NCBI GenBank assembly: GCA_004794655.1
Contig: SMMW01000018.1
Coordinates: 1,063,501-1,127,500 of the forward strand
DNA length: 64,000 nucleotides
Source of the DNA: Marisa cornuarietis
Lineage: Eukaryota; Mollusca; Gastropoda; Architaenioglossa; Ampullariidae
Direction: 5' to 3'
The notes beneath the pieces are model-generated. The model was given only the letters and a program-made list of their open reading frames with translations, had not been told where the DNA came from and did not search any database. Positions 22,698 through 33,846 of the stretch are shown here, one piece after another (positions within the stretch are counted from its first letter, which is position 1; each line of letters begins with the position of its first letter). The position numbers and the translations under genes are program-made.

Positions 22698-23385
22698 TCA
22701 ATGTTTCCTCGCGCTAGCGAACCGACCAACCATGTTCACCCGGATCTTTTGCTCGTGTTGGTAAATCATTTCATCAGCTTGTTTACAAAGTCTTGTTATG
22801 GGTAGCTTAAAGATGTGTAGCCAGAATTTTATACATTTCATGTAAGTATCTATATACAGGGGATACCTACCCACTTCACCATATACAACCAAATTTGAGG
22901 AGTGCAGGGGAACATTTAAAAAAGTTTAATTGCAAATGTGTGTATTTTTCTATAGGGTTATTTATAGCTAAGCCCCAGATTTCTGCAGCATATGTTAACA
23001 CTGATTTTACCTGGGAGTCTAAGAGTTTCCAAAAAATGGATGGGTTATTTGAGTTCAGCTTTCTAAGGGCCTAAAGAATTTCTATGACACCTTTTTTTCC
23101 TTTCACACATAGCTCATTCCTTGCTGCAGAAAAGCTCATCCTAGTAGAAAAGTATACTCCCAGATATTTGTAGGTATTTGTTACTTTGACTTCTAGATTG
23201 CCCTACATCCATTTCTCATTGGAGGAGAGGTAACAACCTTTCCTGAAAATCATAAAATTAGTTTTATCCAAATTGACGGTCAACTTCAGTCTATCTGCTT
23301 CTTGCTTCAGTAAAGTTAGCTAACTCTGTAAGCCAATAACTGTATCTTAAACAAGGACCACATCATCTGCAAACAATAGTAAAAA
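22698..23385 (-). mobile_element. LINE reverse-transcriptase relic, minus strand
   Basis: In shifting frames on the minus strand: FADDVVLV (near 23370), QEADRLKLTVNLDKTNFMIF, TNTYKYLGVYFSTRMSFSAA, LRKLNSNNPSIFWKLLDSQ, VKSVLTYAAEIWGLAI and, from 22892, VVYGEVGRYPLYIDTYMKCI then KFWLHIFKLPITRLCKQADE. These are RT thumb and C-terminal blocks of a LINE family distinct from the other copies here. Several stops and frameshifts are present. 5' and 3' ends were not found. Confidence 0.7.
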
Positions 23386-24551
23386 AAAGAAAGTGAGAGT
23401 GTGTGTGTGTGTGTGCGCGCGCGCTCGCGTTATTGGTTTGTATAGCTATAGCTATGCTTTACGTATGTGTAAAGAAAATGTGTATTATTTGTTTTATTAT
23501 TGACAGACCAGTGAGTCTCTTTTTACTAAACACCAATACTTTTACTCAAGAAGATTGTATAAGGTCGTAGTTATTGCTGCGGGTGACAAAGTCTTATTAG
23601 CGTCCTATATATTAAAAGACCTCGATCACTGAACTTGTCTAGTAAACTCACTTTACTAGCTCCACATTTTTTACATTTGTTTTTGATCTCTCACACGTAA
23701 AGAACAGTTTGATGTTCTTATTTACTGAGTTATTTTGAGGACTTCGAAAGACTGGTATTGAATACCTCCTCCTCCTCCATCTTTCGTCAGATCCTTATCG
23801 TTCTCCACTTTCATTTTTTTAGGCGGTTCAGTGGGTTGACCACCATGTACGTGTTCCACGGCTTTCTTGCCATGAGGCCATCGCGTAGAAACAAGTGCCA
23901 CAAGCATCATGTCGACGAAGTGTCTTCCAGGTTTACCTCCCCCCGTGCACCACCTCGGGAATAGCCACGTGCAACGAGGAAGCATTTACAAACAGAAAAT
24001 AGAAATTGTCTCAAAACACTGGATGCACGTGCTCGTCTTGTACATGGCGAGAGGGGTGGAGGTGAAGGTGTGAAAAAACTTCACTTGAAACTGAATCGCC
24101 TAAGAAAATAAGCAAAAACCAGTAGCTTAAATATTTTCTTGCCGTGTTTGTGCTGCATGTTTCTTCTTCTGCCTCCCTCCTATAATCCACTGGAAAATAA
24201 AGGCGTGGAACAAAGAAAGTAGGTGTTGTAGGAATGCTCGCGAGTTTTCGTAACACGAAGGCGAGTGGGACCAATGCTCGTCCTCATTTATTTATTTATT
24301 TAACGCCAGAAAAGTAAGACGACTTCGTGTGGTTTAATTTCCATTGCTCTCATGTGTCTCAGAGATAATTTTCACATACCTGAGGGAGGACCATTCTTAC
24401 TGCGCAGGTAAACTATACGCATCTTCAAACACGAATACCCGCTGTTTTTCATATCCACCCGAAAAGTGATTATACTCTGTGTAATGCGACTTCATACTCG
24501 ATTGTTTTTAAAGTCTCAATATGATCCTTGTTCTCCTGCAGGTTACCTGCG
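23386..24551. other. Intergenic, nothing recognised
   Basis: 23397-23431 is a (TG)n(CG)n alternating purine-pyrimidine tract (see findings). 24283-24303 is (TTTA)n-like. No gene is supported. Confidence 0.4.
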
Positions 24552-24720
24552 CACTTCTCTTTCTCTCCAACGACGGCAGCTCCACGCCAGACATCCCCAT
24601 CACGATCGCAACAGCAACAGCGGCAATGACTAGACTAGATAGGATCTGGCATAGCCATAAGATAAGGTTCACTACCAAGTACAAGCTGTACAAATCCCGG
24701 GTAGCGGATCCTCCTCTACG
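24552..24720 (+). mobile_element. LINE fragment of the same family as 14.3-15.9 kb
   Basis: Plus-strand frame has FLSNDGSSTPDIPITIATAT, then KYKLYKSRVA. The first part matches FKDGSSTPAIRIRIATATMA of the relic at 14.7 kb, and the second matches its YRLYKSLVV. Confidence 0.65.
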
Positions 24721-25724
24721 GACGTGACGCGTTAAAGGGAAGTAACTGGCAAATCAACAAGCACGGCTGAAGTAGTGTCCCTTTCACCTAATTTCTCTTC
24801 TAAAACGGTCAATGAAACGCAGGGACTGCGAAGTGCAATTGAAGTTATAGTGAAGTGGAGATTAACACTTTAAGGATGCAATACGATTTTTCTGCAGTGG
24901 GTAATAAAATTCTCTATCATTTTTCATCAGAAATATTACGACAAACTTTTATTTATTTTTTTTTCGAAAAAAAAAAATAACCCCAGAGAAAAATAGAAAA
25001 GAACAAAAAAGCGTTTGTTTATATGAGATATGCAACATTTAGAAAACCTAAGAGGCTGTTGGAAAGCTAAAGCGAGCCTAAGGGTAGAATCTGGCTTAAT
25101 ACATTTGCAGAAAGAATTTATTTTTTAACTTTGTACTCCATATGCATCTTCCAAATTTGATTCAAATTCAAATTTATTTGTTTTTAAAAAAGAGAGAGAA
25201 TATGTACCACGAAGAATAAAACCTATTTCAGGAAAAGTGAGTTTCTGTATTAACACAGAATTGTTTTCAGAGATTTTATTGGAAACAATCATTTATACAA
25301 GAAATTCAATGTCACTCATGCTGTTCAAGGAACCTTTCTGTCTGAACACTTGCCTATAAACTCATGGACAACAAAAGGAAAGAGGAGGGTAAGAAAAGAA
25401 GCCAATACCTGGCAGTCGCTCAAAATATAGCCTCCATAACAAATCTTTCGATCTCATTACTTTCAATATCTGTCAGTGTCTCGAGAATGTCTTTGATGAC
25501 ATTATTAATGAAGGATTTTAAATTTCAGGAAATGACTGTTTAATGGTTTGTTTTCTCGCAGATTGATAGGAATGTGTATTTGATTTTGATTTAATGTTGA
25601 ATGAACGGGCTGAGCTGCATGATTTAATGATGCTCCGCTTAGAAGTGGGAAATGAACAACAGACTGTATGTAATCGTAATGTATCATCATCAACAGCATC
25701 TACAAGAGCGAAGCAAAGAATCAG
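24721..25724. other. AT-rich intergenic, nothing recognised
   Basis: Long A/T runs and no coding frame that I can support. It lies directly 3' of the candidate minus-strand gene. Confidence 0.4.
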
Positions 25725-27793
25725 TCATAACTTCAGTTTTTGTGAATGACAGTTGATCGTTTGATACACCCGAATACCGCACATGCCAGGATAAAGATTT
25801 TTCGGACCGATCTCTTTTTTTTTTTCTTTACGACGTTTGCAGGACACGCCTGCCTCTGCCATATTGTTCACAAAATCGTTCATGATGTCGACATCGTGTA
25901 GTTCATGTCCGTGTTCGCAAACTGCCAACTCGACCTCGGTTGCTTTCTCATCACCTCTCGGGCATCCACCTCTGCTCACGTGGGACAAGGCCCTGTTGCT
26001 GACTGTAGAGATGGTTGTCGTTCTGTCGCTATAGTGGCACTGATGTTTTCTCCGCCGCTGGGATTCTTGAGAGGCCCGTTCATGACCTGTTCACATCCAA
26101 GCCCTTGCTGGAGGTAGAGGTGAGGGAGCTGCTAGAAGAAGAACCTACGATGAAGCTCACTCTGACCTTTGAAGGACTGGAACCTCTTGCCACTGCGACG
26201 CCCATGCAGTCGGTGGCCTCGCAAACCGTCAGAACTCTTTCCGAATGGGAAGCCCAGGCTGGTGGTCGACCCTCGTGAAGAATTAGACATCAGACGGAGC
26301 CGTTCGCCACTCGCCTCTGTCGTCATGGAGGGCGACGTGCAGGAAGGCGCCACCTGTTGTGACAGAGCAGAGTGAAGGGATCGCTTCGAGCGACAGGTGC
26401 TGAACGGGTTGTCGTTGGAGAGATGGGGTAGAGGCGAGGCGCTGGCCGTTGCGGACGGAGGTTCAATCATTCCTGTGTCTGGGAGTTCGGAATATGGACT
26501 TCCGGTCACGTGGATGGCCGGCGCAACATAAGCGAAACCCTGAAACATATTAAGCATGTGTTAAAAACACAAATTTACCTGCTGCAAACCCAAACAATGA
26601 TATATAATACACATACTGGGGGCGCTCAAGAAGGAATTCAACCTTTCATAAGACTTGATGTCTTCTCTCTTACTTAAAACAGAAGCTGTCACTGTTTTAA
26701 AATAGCGCTTTCTTCGTGAGCTAAGTGAAGAAGTCGAAAAAAAATGTTTATGCAAGCAAGAGATTTTGGTATTTGGTGGAATTTGCTCGTTGCAGTCTCT
26801 TTTAACGTTTATTCAGGGTGCAGCAGCTGCATGCTGAACTCGTCCTCTGACAACGCGCACCACTATCTGATCTCATTGTAGCACCTAAGACATAAAAATT
26901 GCCGCCTAATTTATCAGTTTAAAATTTTTCAAAAATGGTGAGTATACTGAGTGTTCACATACTCAAGAGAAGTATCTATCATGAAAGCTAGGAAAAAGTG
27001 TGACCAGAAATATCTTCATACTTACCCCACAGCATTGATGACCCTGTAAGCTATCATGAAAAAAGACCAAAAACCACGCAAAATTATTTCTGTACATTTT
27101 AAAGCGTGTATTGGCGAACACACACACACACACACACTCACAAACACACACACTCACTAACAAACACACACACTCACACTCACTCACACACACACACTCA
27201 CACACACTCACACACAGACACTCACTCACAAACACACACACACTCACTCACACACACACTCACAAACACACACACACACACATCTCCCAGCCACGTAGCA
27301 GTCAATATAAGATTTATGGCTGTGTACAAGATTTATTTGTTAATGTACGTAGTTAAGAAGTTTGTTAAGTTATCGAACAAAACGCCATATCGAAATGTTA
27401 TCCAGAAATAATTAATTGGCTTTAAAAATATTTTATATTGCATAAACATTTCTTTGTGTTTGATCGTTTATTTTTATTTTTACGGGAATAAGTGCTTGAA
27501 TAACCCGTTTTCTCTTTGAAATGGGCGACAGTTGTAAGGAAAGAGAAGGAGATCAAATCCTGATGCAGCACATCACCAGGGTCGCAAAACTACTAACGTC
27601 TTCAGGTAGTTGATAAAGGTCAAGCCACGTCGACAACTGAGCAACTTCACCCTGACATCTAAACCTGGGTTTAAATCTGAAAACAAAGCTTAGCTGTAGG
27701 CTTAACCGAGAAAAGAAATCGGGTATTAGGGTTAAAGACAAACTTACCCGAAGCCCCAGCGATGGCCACACAGATGAGGAGACACAGCATCAT
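25725..27793 (-). CDS. Candidate secreted cysteine-containing protein gene, incomplete model
   Basis: A putative first coding exon (27793-27748) encodes the signal-peptide-like MMLCLLICVAIAGASG and ends in a strong donor (gtaagt) in phase 1. A putative last exon (26086-25725) starts in the compatible phase after the acceptor gatgtgaacag. It encodes a basic site QRRRKHQ, then GGCPRGDEK, LAVCEHGHELHDVDIMNDF, AGVSCKRRKEKKK, YPGMCGIRVYQTINCH and a TGA. That gives six cysteines in about 118 residues. Between them, 26539-26161 (acceptor tatgtttcag, donor gtgagc) is a 126-codon open exon rich in Ser, with CRSKR and GRRSGKR. It enters in phase 0 and exits in phase 1. It therefore joins the last exon through a 74-bp intron, but not exon 1 directly, so an exon would be missing. 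The layout resembles signal peptide, propeptide with basic cleavage sites, and mature Cys domain. No family is recognised. Exon 1 spliced straight to the last exon is the alternative. Confidence 0.35.
27117..27286. repeat. (CA)n-rich microsatellite with CTCA/AACA interruptions
   Basis: Compound CA repeat of about 170 bp. It lies inside the putative intron of the minus-strand candidate gene. Its threonine/histidine frames are artefacts. Confidence 0.95.
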
Positions 27794-28584
27794 GTTGATC
27801 GAGAGGACAAGGTTGACAGTCACGGACCTCAGCTTGAGACGGTAATGACCTGTACTACCGACACCTGTTGTCTTTTGTACCTGCAACGGCAGCCACTCAC
27901 CTGTGAACAGCGATGCCTTTCGCGTGTGCGTGCGTGCGTGCGTGCGTTTGCGTGGGGCTATGTAAGCAGGCCTGACGAGAGGGAGGAGCAGGGACGGGTG
28001 TGTACCCGGGCCCGGGGCTGTGCAGGTTGCCCGGCCTTGATTAGTAATATTTTTTCGTTTTTTTGTTTTTTGTTTTTTTTTTTTTGTTATCAAAAGCGAA
28101 AAAGAAAGAGATCAGGAGGAAAAATGTAGACTTCACTAGTAGAGTTACTGTTGCCTGCAATAAGTTCACTCAAGTCTGTGACGACTGTGGCATCACATGG
28201 ATTAAGGTGAAGGATATAAACTTTATATTGTCTTTCATTTTCGTTTCTTTCATCTGTCGAGTTTTTCACGTCAACTTGTGACATTTTCCTAGAGAAGGAG
28301 TGCAACAAGTTTGATCTTTTTATATCATTTTCTCTCATTTTCTGACCACTCACGTGTACACAGTTGTAAAATGTTCACCTCATATAGTGTTGTAGATCCT
28401 TGTTGCCAACTTTTTTTTCCTAACGTTTGCTACTAAACGAAATGTAGATATTGCCAGCCGAAATATTACTTGTAAGCATACTGTTATACAGTGGAATACT
28501 AATAAACCATTACAATTAATAATTAATTAATGCAAGGGGCCCGGAAATGCCTTCTGCTCCGGGGCCGGAGCTTTCTTTCGGCGG

Positions 28585-28585
<1 letters not shown>
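27794..28585. other. Upstream of the candidate secreted-protein gene
   Basis: 27925-27950 has (GTGC)n-like repeats and 28050-28088 is T-rich. On the minus strand the sequence just 5' of the start codon contains gttcacaggtgagt, a possible 5' UTR donor. No TATA box is evident. No other gene is supported. Confidence 0.35.

Positions 28586-28637
<52 letters not shown>
28586..28637. repeat. (TG)n microsatellite
   Basis: 26 perfect TG units. Confidence 0.98.
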
Positions 28638-28639
<2 letters not shown>

Positions 28640-28746
28640 TACAGGCCGTGGGGTGTGTCTGAGACTATATACACACTTTACAGCAGTGGAACCTGTTTTT
28701 TGACTGAATCTGTGTCTGTATTTTGGAAACGAGGCTGCGCCTGATT

Positions 28747-28866
28747 TTAGACATCCCCTAGACAAGCACAATAAATACAACAAATCCTCACAGAAAACAT
28801 CTACACAGAGACGGTAAGTACACAAAGTAAATGAGTTGCTGTTGTGATCTGATTAGAGGGACGGAG
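28747..28866 (+). repeat. Dispersed repeat family R1, copy 1
   Basis: About 120 bp that recurs at 33723-33846 in the same orientation. Shared blocks include agcacaataaat, aacatctacacagag, gtaagtacacag/a and tctgattagagggacg. There is no coding frame and no terminal repeat that I can define. Confidence 0.7.
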
Positions 28867-29460
28867 TTCTCGAGCAATTTTTTTTTCCCGTGAAGCCTCT
28901 TTCTTTATTCGTATTATATTTTTCTTTTAATTACGTGTTGCATTCTTGTTTCTTTTATGCTTTCTTTTGTTTTCAATTGACTTTTTGTAATTGCCCTTTC
29001 TTCTGCAGATTTTACTTTAACGATTGTCATTCTTTGCCATTGCATAAATTTTATATCTAATTCTTTAAATTCCTCATCTGTTCTAACGGCTTTTGTCTTA
29101 CCATACCATTTGTGTAGCGTCTCTGCATTTCATTCAGTATCAAACTTGATCTTTTTGTCTTAACTTCTGCAAAAGATTGCTCTTTACCAGCTTATTGTAC
29201 ACGTGGAGCAAAAATATCTTCTGAATTCATTGCAATCGGCTTATAGAAAAGGCATGGGACTGAATCCCCACTTCGTAAGGTTGTAAACGATTTCCTCTTT
29301 AGTGCTGACGATGACAAAATGTTATTTTCGCATTGTGAGACTTGTCACCTGCATTGGCTACTGTTGACCATTCTATACTTTTACACAGGCTTTAGCAATC
29401 TTTTTGTGTTCGGTGTGTTGCTTTGTCCTGAATTTGATTCTATCTCATGGACAGAACCCT
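28867..29460. other. Intergenic, nothing recognised
   Basis: T-rich sequence without supported features. Confidence 0.4.
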
Positions 29461-29462
29461 GT

Positions 29463-29530
<68 letters not shown>
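29461..29530. repeat. (GT)n microsatellite
   Basis: About 35 GT units, with one TTT interruption near the left end. Confidence 0.98.
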
Positions 29531-29532
<2 letters not shown>

Positions 29533-29721
29533 GCCCAGGCAATTTTTCTCTATCCGCCACTGCTTCCACCGCCGTCTAGACTCTTGAGTATCCTGAAGGA
29601 CTGAGGTACACAGAGTGTTGTACCGCGAACCAGAACATGGTAAACCGCTATTCTGCTGTCGGATGCTGCTTGTGAGGATGTTGACTAGAACTTATTTTGT
29701 ATACAGTAGCTGAGCACTTTT

Positions 29722-29778
29722 CCCGTGTTTAAATTGCCCACTGTGACTAATAAAGTTGGTCATTGTTATTGGTATTGT
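29722..29778 (+). mobile_element. LINE/SINE 3' end
   Basis: ttaaattgcccactgtgact then aataaagttggtcattgtta. It has the same 3' signature as at 12.8, 17.0, 21.5 and 22.5 kb, with an ATTGT-type tail. Confidence 0.55.
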
Positions 29779-31290
29779 CATTGGCAGGGCTTTGTATTTT
29801 AGAGAAGGGAGGCTACTCTGCCTTGAAAAACGCTTCGTCCTACATAAGTAGCCTCCCATTTTACATCGGGGGGTCTATGTTAATGTCACTATATGGTGTG
29901 AGAAATAAATGGCCCACAAGTTCAGTTCTTTAACTTGGTCTTTGCACCATCATCTATCGTCAAGCTCATACTCATGAGATTAATTCCGTGACATATACCA
30001 AATATTTATCTTAAATTAAGCTATTGTGAGTAATGTAGTGAATCTATATTATGGACTGGATCCATACAATCAGATTTAGATACAATCAGATACAATCAGA
30101 CTAAATTTGAGGCACTGGCATAAAAATCTGGGAGAGCAAGGGGACAGCCGCCCCCCTTAAAATTGTTTAGCGGTGCTTTGTGTTTCAATGTCGTCATAAA
30201 GTTTGCCTCCCCACGCCCCCCAACAAACGACGAGTATCTTCCAACGCAACTTGTTTGTGGTGTTAGCTGAGTTTTATCTCTGTGTGCTCTTGTTCTGCTA
30301 TCTTTTCCACATACAATGCGCATTTTATACATATCTATATATTTTTGTTGGTCTTAGAAGGGAGTTTGTATTTGTAAGAATTTTCGTATATTTTTTTGTT
30401 TTTAATTTGTTTCGGTACCTTCTTCGGTACCAACATATATTAACAAGGTGTTGGAGCAGAGACATTGTGACTTCGAGATCTATGACACAGTCCAGGCACC
30501 AAGAACACATTGTCGACGGACACTGGCGAAAAACTTCCGTTTCCGATGAAACCGTAAATGATGACCGAAAACATAGTTTGTTGGCTCGGGACGTTGACCA
30601 ACAGATGTGTTCACTGCGGGTGGGTGTCAGCTACAGTCTGCTCTGCATCAAACATGAACATGGTTCTTTCTTCATTTTTTTTTGTAGTCTCACACGGATC
30701 AAACTAATCTGAAGTAATTTAGATGTCTTGCTCTGTGTCAATTATATATATATATATATCAGAGATAGGAGAGAGAAAAGAGGGAGCTTGATGTTCGTAG
30801 TTACCGATGAATATTCGGAGACCGTAAAGTTATATCCCCGGGGAAAATGGGGAACCGTCTTATTTTCGTAGTTGCAATACTCTGCTTAGACCATTGTGGA
30901 CACTACCTTATGTTTCTTTACCCCCAGGGCATCTTTGCTACCACTTTGTACCTACGGCTTCAGGGGTAAAACAACCTCTGCGGGGTCTGGACACGGCTTT
31001 AAAAAATCGGTAACAATACGCTTGTCCTGAAGTTCACCATGTTCCCCAGGGCAACGACATAACATCGCTTCACAACTAAGGCCCCTGATATGAAGGAGAT
31101 ATTTTTTTATTTTTGTATAAACCTGATCAGCCTCCCGCGAGCTCGCTTAACGGAAGAACACATTGTGCCGTGTGTGTATTAACTACAACAATTTCTGCCC
31201 TCATCAAATGGATTTAACTCGACGATATTTCTGCATTGAAAATCTCGGGTTTTTTTAATATTTCATATGCATTTTCTTAAAAACTGGGTT
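29779..31290. other. Intergenic, nothing recognised
   Basis: A 169-codon plus-strand frame at 30203-30712 is Phe/Tyr-rich and AT-driven; I do not accept it as a gene. (AT)n occurs at 30744-30759. 31291 begins an AAT-tailed repeat. Confidence 0.4.
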
Positions 31291-31450
31291 TAAATAATAA
31301 TAATAATAATAATAATAATCATAATAATCATAATCATAAACGTGTGATTATTGTAGCGCATAATCGCTCTGACGGAGGAGCTTGCTGTCAGCGCTTAAGA
31401 CAAGTAGGAGACATGGACAGAATACGAAGGACGGAAGAAGAAACAAAAAT
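31291..31450 (-). mobile_element. ATT-tailed retroposon, degraded copy 4
   Basis: (AAT)n at 31294-31320, followed by gcgcataatcgctctgacgg and cagcgcttaagac. This is the minus-strand counterpart of the tail, tatgcgcta and ttaagcgct landmarks of copy 1. Confidence 0.5.
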
Positions 31451-32574
31451 GCAGACAACTAATAAAAGACAAGTAAAAAAATTAGACAAAGCGTTTTTTT
31501 ACAGGTGATAAATAAAAGAGTCATCCACATCGACCACATTCATACCACGGTGGGGGGGGGGGTGCTTATAGAAGAGTTCCTTCTCTTGTCATCACCTTAG
31601 CTAAGAGTCTGTTCCTAGTACAGGCGACAACAAGAAATGTAAAGAAAAGACAACTAGTTCACAGGTCGAAAACCTTTCTGAAAAAGTGAAAACAAGAAAG
31701 GGTTGTCGAATTAAACTCGTGTCTTGTCATAGCCGACTGTAATATTGATAGGGATATGTCTCACGCTGAGCCGTAGGATTTTATTTTTATGTTTCTGTCT
31801 GCTGATCATGAATGTGTGTTTGTCTACCTGACTACTTGTTTGTGTATTTGACTGCTTGTCTGCTTGCTAGTCACCCTGTCTCCCCATCTATTTACCTTTC
31901 TGTTTGTTTACTAGCCACCCTGCCCATTCGCCAGTTTGCAGAAATCTGTTCAATTGCCATTAACATGTTTCGCTATTCCTGTTATCTGCATTACAAGTGA
32001 GGGTTTACACCCACCCTTCTACCCGGAAACGCTCAAGTACACGTCCATTGTTCTGGAGCCGACGCACGGTGTCCGAGAATTTTGTTACATTAGTGTTTGA
32101 AAATAAAATGGTGCCAAGATAACTCTTTTCATTGAACTGCTAATCACAAACGGATAAATTATGGCACAACATTAATGTGTGTTTACTTCTTTTACGCTTT
32201 GTAGACCAGCAGCGGACCAAAAACTGCGGATATACTTTCAATAACTCTTCGGTTCATGTTATTTTTCTTTTATCTTTGTGTTTTTCCTTTGGCTATGTTT
32301 TTAAAATCAAAGAAATGTTTCAATGAAGTAGAAAATAAAAGTTTTGCATGACTTGATAATAACTGTATCAGGAAAATTTGCAGTTTTAATGAGTTAATTA
32401 GGTGCGGTTCGTGCGAACACGCTATAACCCGTATGCACGTGTTTGGTTTGTGTGTTATTTTATTTCTTGTTTCGCTCTTCTGCTCAGCTGGGGAGGTGTC
32501 ATGCTTAAGGTTCTGTGTCCGAGGGAATTTTTATGAGTGCAGTTAACGTTACATGATTGGGTTCAATTTATTTT
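31451..32574. other. Intergenic, nothing recognised
   Basis: A G run occurs at 31551-31562. No gene or repeat is supported. Confidence 0.4.
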
Positions 32575-32830
32575 CTCTAATGACTAGGTAAAAGCTTAGA
32601 GTAAGATGCTGATTTTTGGATTTGGATAAATGCAATGCTGCTGTTCTAAAGATGCTCGCCTACAAACATCCACATGCACAGAAAAAGCTCAAACTCATGA
32701 CGTCACGTTTGTACACAGACACGCCTAGTGAGCAGAAGATCACAGCTCCCCCAGCGGCTGACGACTTTACAAAGCAAGCACTTCCCTGTACAATCATGAC
32801 TTATGTGTTGTCGACCTCTTTCAGAGCATT
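32575..32830 (+). repeat. Dispersed repeat family R2, copy 1
   Basis: Diverged match to 62690-62930, same orientation. Shared landmarks in order are tga[c/t]taggta, catgacgtcacgttt / gtgatgtcatgtctg, acac/gcgcctag/a, cccagcggctga / cccattggctga, and gtacaatcatgac / gcacaatcctgac, then tgtgttgt. It has the look of an old transposon copy. No open frame is shared. Confidence 0.5.
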
Positions 32831-33068
32831 GGAATGAATTTAACCTGTTTTATTGTGTCATAGTGTGAAGGGAACACTATCGTTTGTGTCTAGCTGCTCT
32901 TGCGCCGCGATGATTGCTGCTATTCATGTCTCCTTACAAAGCCCCGGTTACGTTACTTTTAGATCAGTCGTAAGTCAGTTTCGGAAGGCAGGGTGGAGGG
33001 TCTCCTTCTGTACGTTGAGTGTCCTCAAAGTAGAAGCATACGAAAACTATTTAGAGACCAAACAAAAT

Positions 33069-33069
<1 letters not shown>

Positions 33070-33125
<56 letters not shown>
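33070..33125. repeat. (GT)n microsatellite
   Basis: About 28 perfect units. Confidence 0.98.
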
Positions 33126-33128
<3 letters not shown>

Positions 33129-33224
33129 GCAGACATCAATAAATATAGATGCTAGAAAACTAACCTGTAAATTTCAGTCTCCAAAACCAGAAGAAATAGT
33201 GCCGCGAGCCATGTACTACGTCAT

Positions 33225-33362
33225 AATAGTACCGTAAATGTCGGTCTGTTGAGCCTCACCTGTAAACAAGCCGCACCCACTAAATTAAAAAAAATCTCTA
33301 CTGTATTCACAAATAAGCTGCACTGGTTTATAAGCCGCATCGTAGGCATTTCTTCTCGTTTT
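33225..33362. mobile_element. MITE-like fragment (aagccgcac type)
   Basis: taccgtaaatgtcggtctg, then aacaagccgcacccac, aataagctgcactggtttat and aagccgcatcgtagg. These wording-like repeats of 'ataagccgcac' are typical of a widespread non-autonomous DNA element seen in aquatic animals. Its far end and target duplication were not found. Confidence 0.35.
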
Positions 33363-33722
33363 CGGCATGAGAATGTAGATAATGTTTGATGTGATATAAT
33401 GTGATAGCGATAAGGACTTGTTTGTCATAACACAGTATGTTACAATAGTATGTGATCCCAGGGCTCCATTTCAGTCTTTATTCCGAATACTTGCATACGG
33501 TTAGAGTTGGCGGGAAGTTGTATACCGCACTCACATTGGATGGTCCGTTTGTTCTAAATGTCGATTACTCTTAAATTAAATTATATCAGCACCTTGCCTG
33601 CTGCAATTACCGAATTTATGCGAGGCTTCATCATCAAAGAACTTAGTATAGTGCTGTTCTCCAACCATGGTGAGGCTCACAGCACTTTAGAAAACCTTCC
33701 TACACAATAAATGCAAAAAATT

Positions 33723-33846
33723 ATGTTAGACAACCCCTAGAACAGCACAATAAATAAAACAAATCATCACAGACAACATCTACACAGATACAGTAAGTAC
33801 ACAGTATAAATGAGTTATATTTATTCTAGTCTGATTAGAGGGACGA
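33723..33846 (+). repeat. Dispersed repeat family R1, copy 2
   Basis: Second copy of the 28747-28866 sequence, with scattered substitutions along its length. Confidence 0.7.

Noticed and set aside
26015..26278. Plus-strand 87-codon frame (EVEVRELLEEEPTMKLTL...)
   Set aside because: Antisense to the minus-strand candidate exons, which have splice sites and matching phases. It has neither.
27106..27411. Thr/His repeat frames
   Set aside because: Direct translation of a CA microsatellite.
30203..30712. 169-codon Phe/Tyr-rich frame resembling a membrane protein
   Set aside because: AT-rich sequence gives hydrophobic runs by composition. No family pattern or conserved motif is visible.
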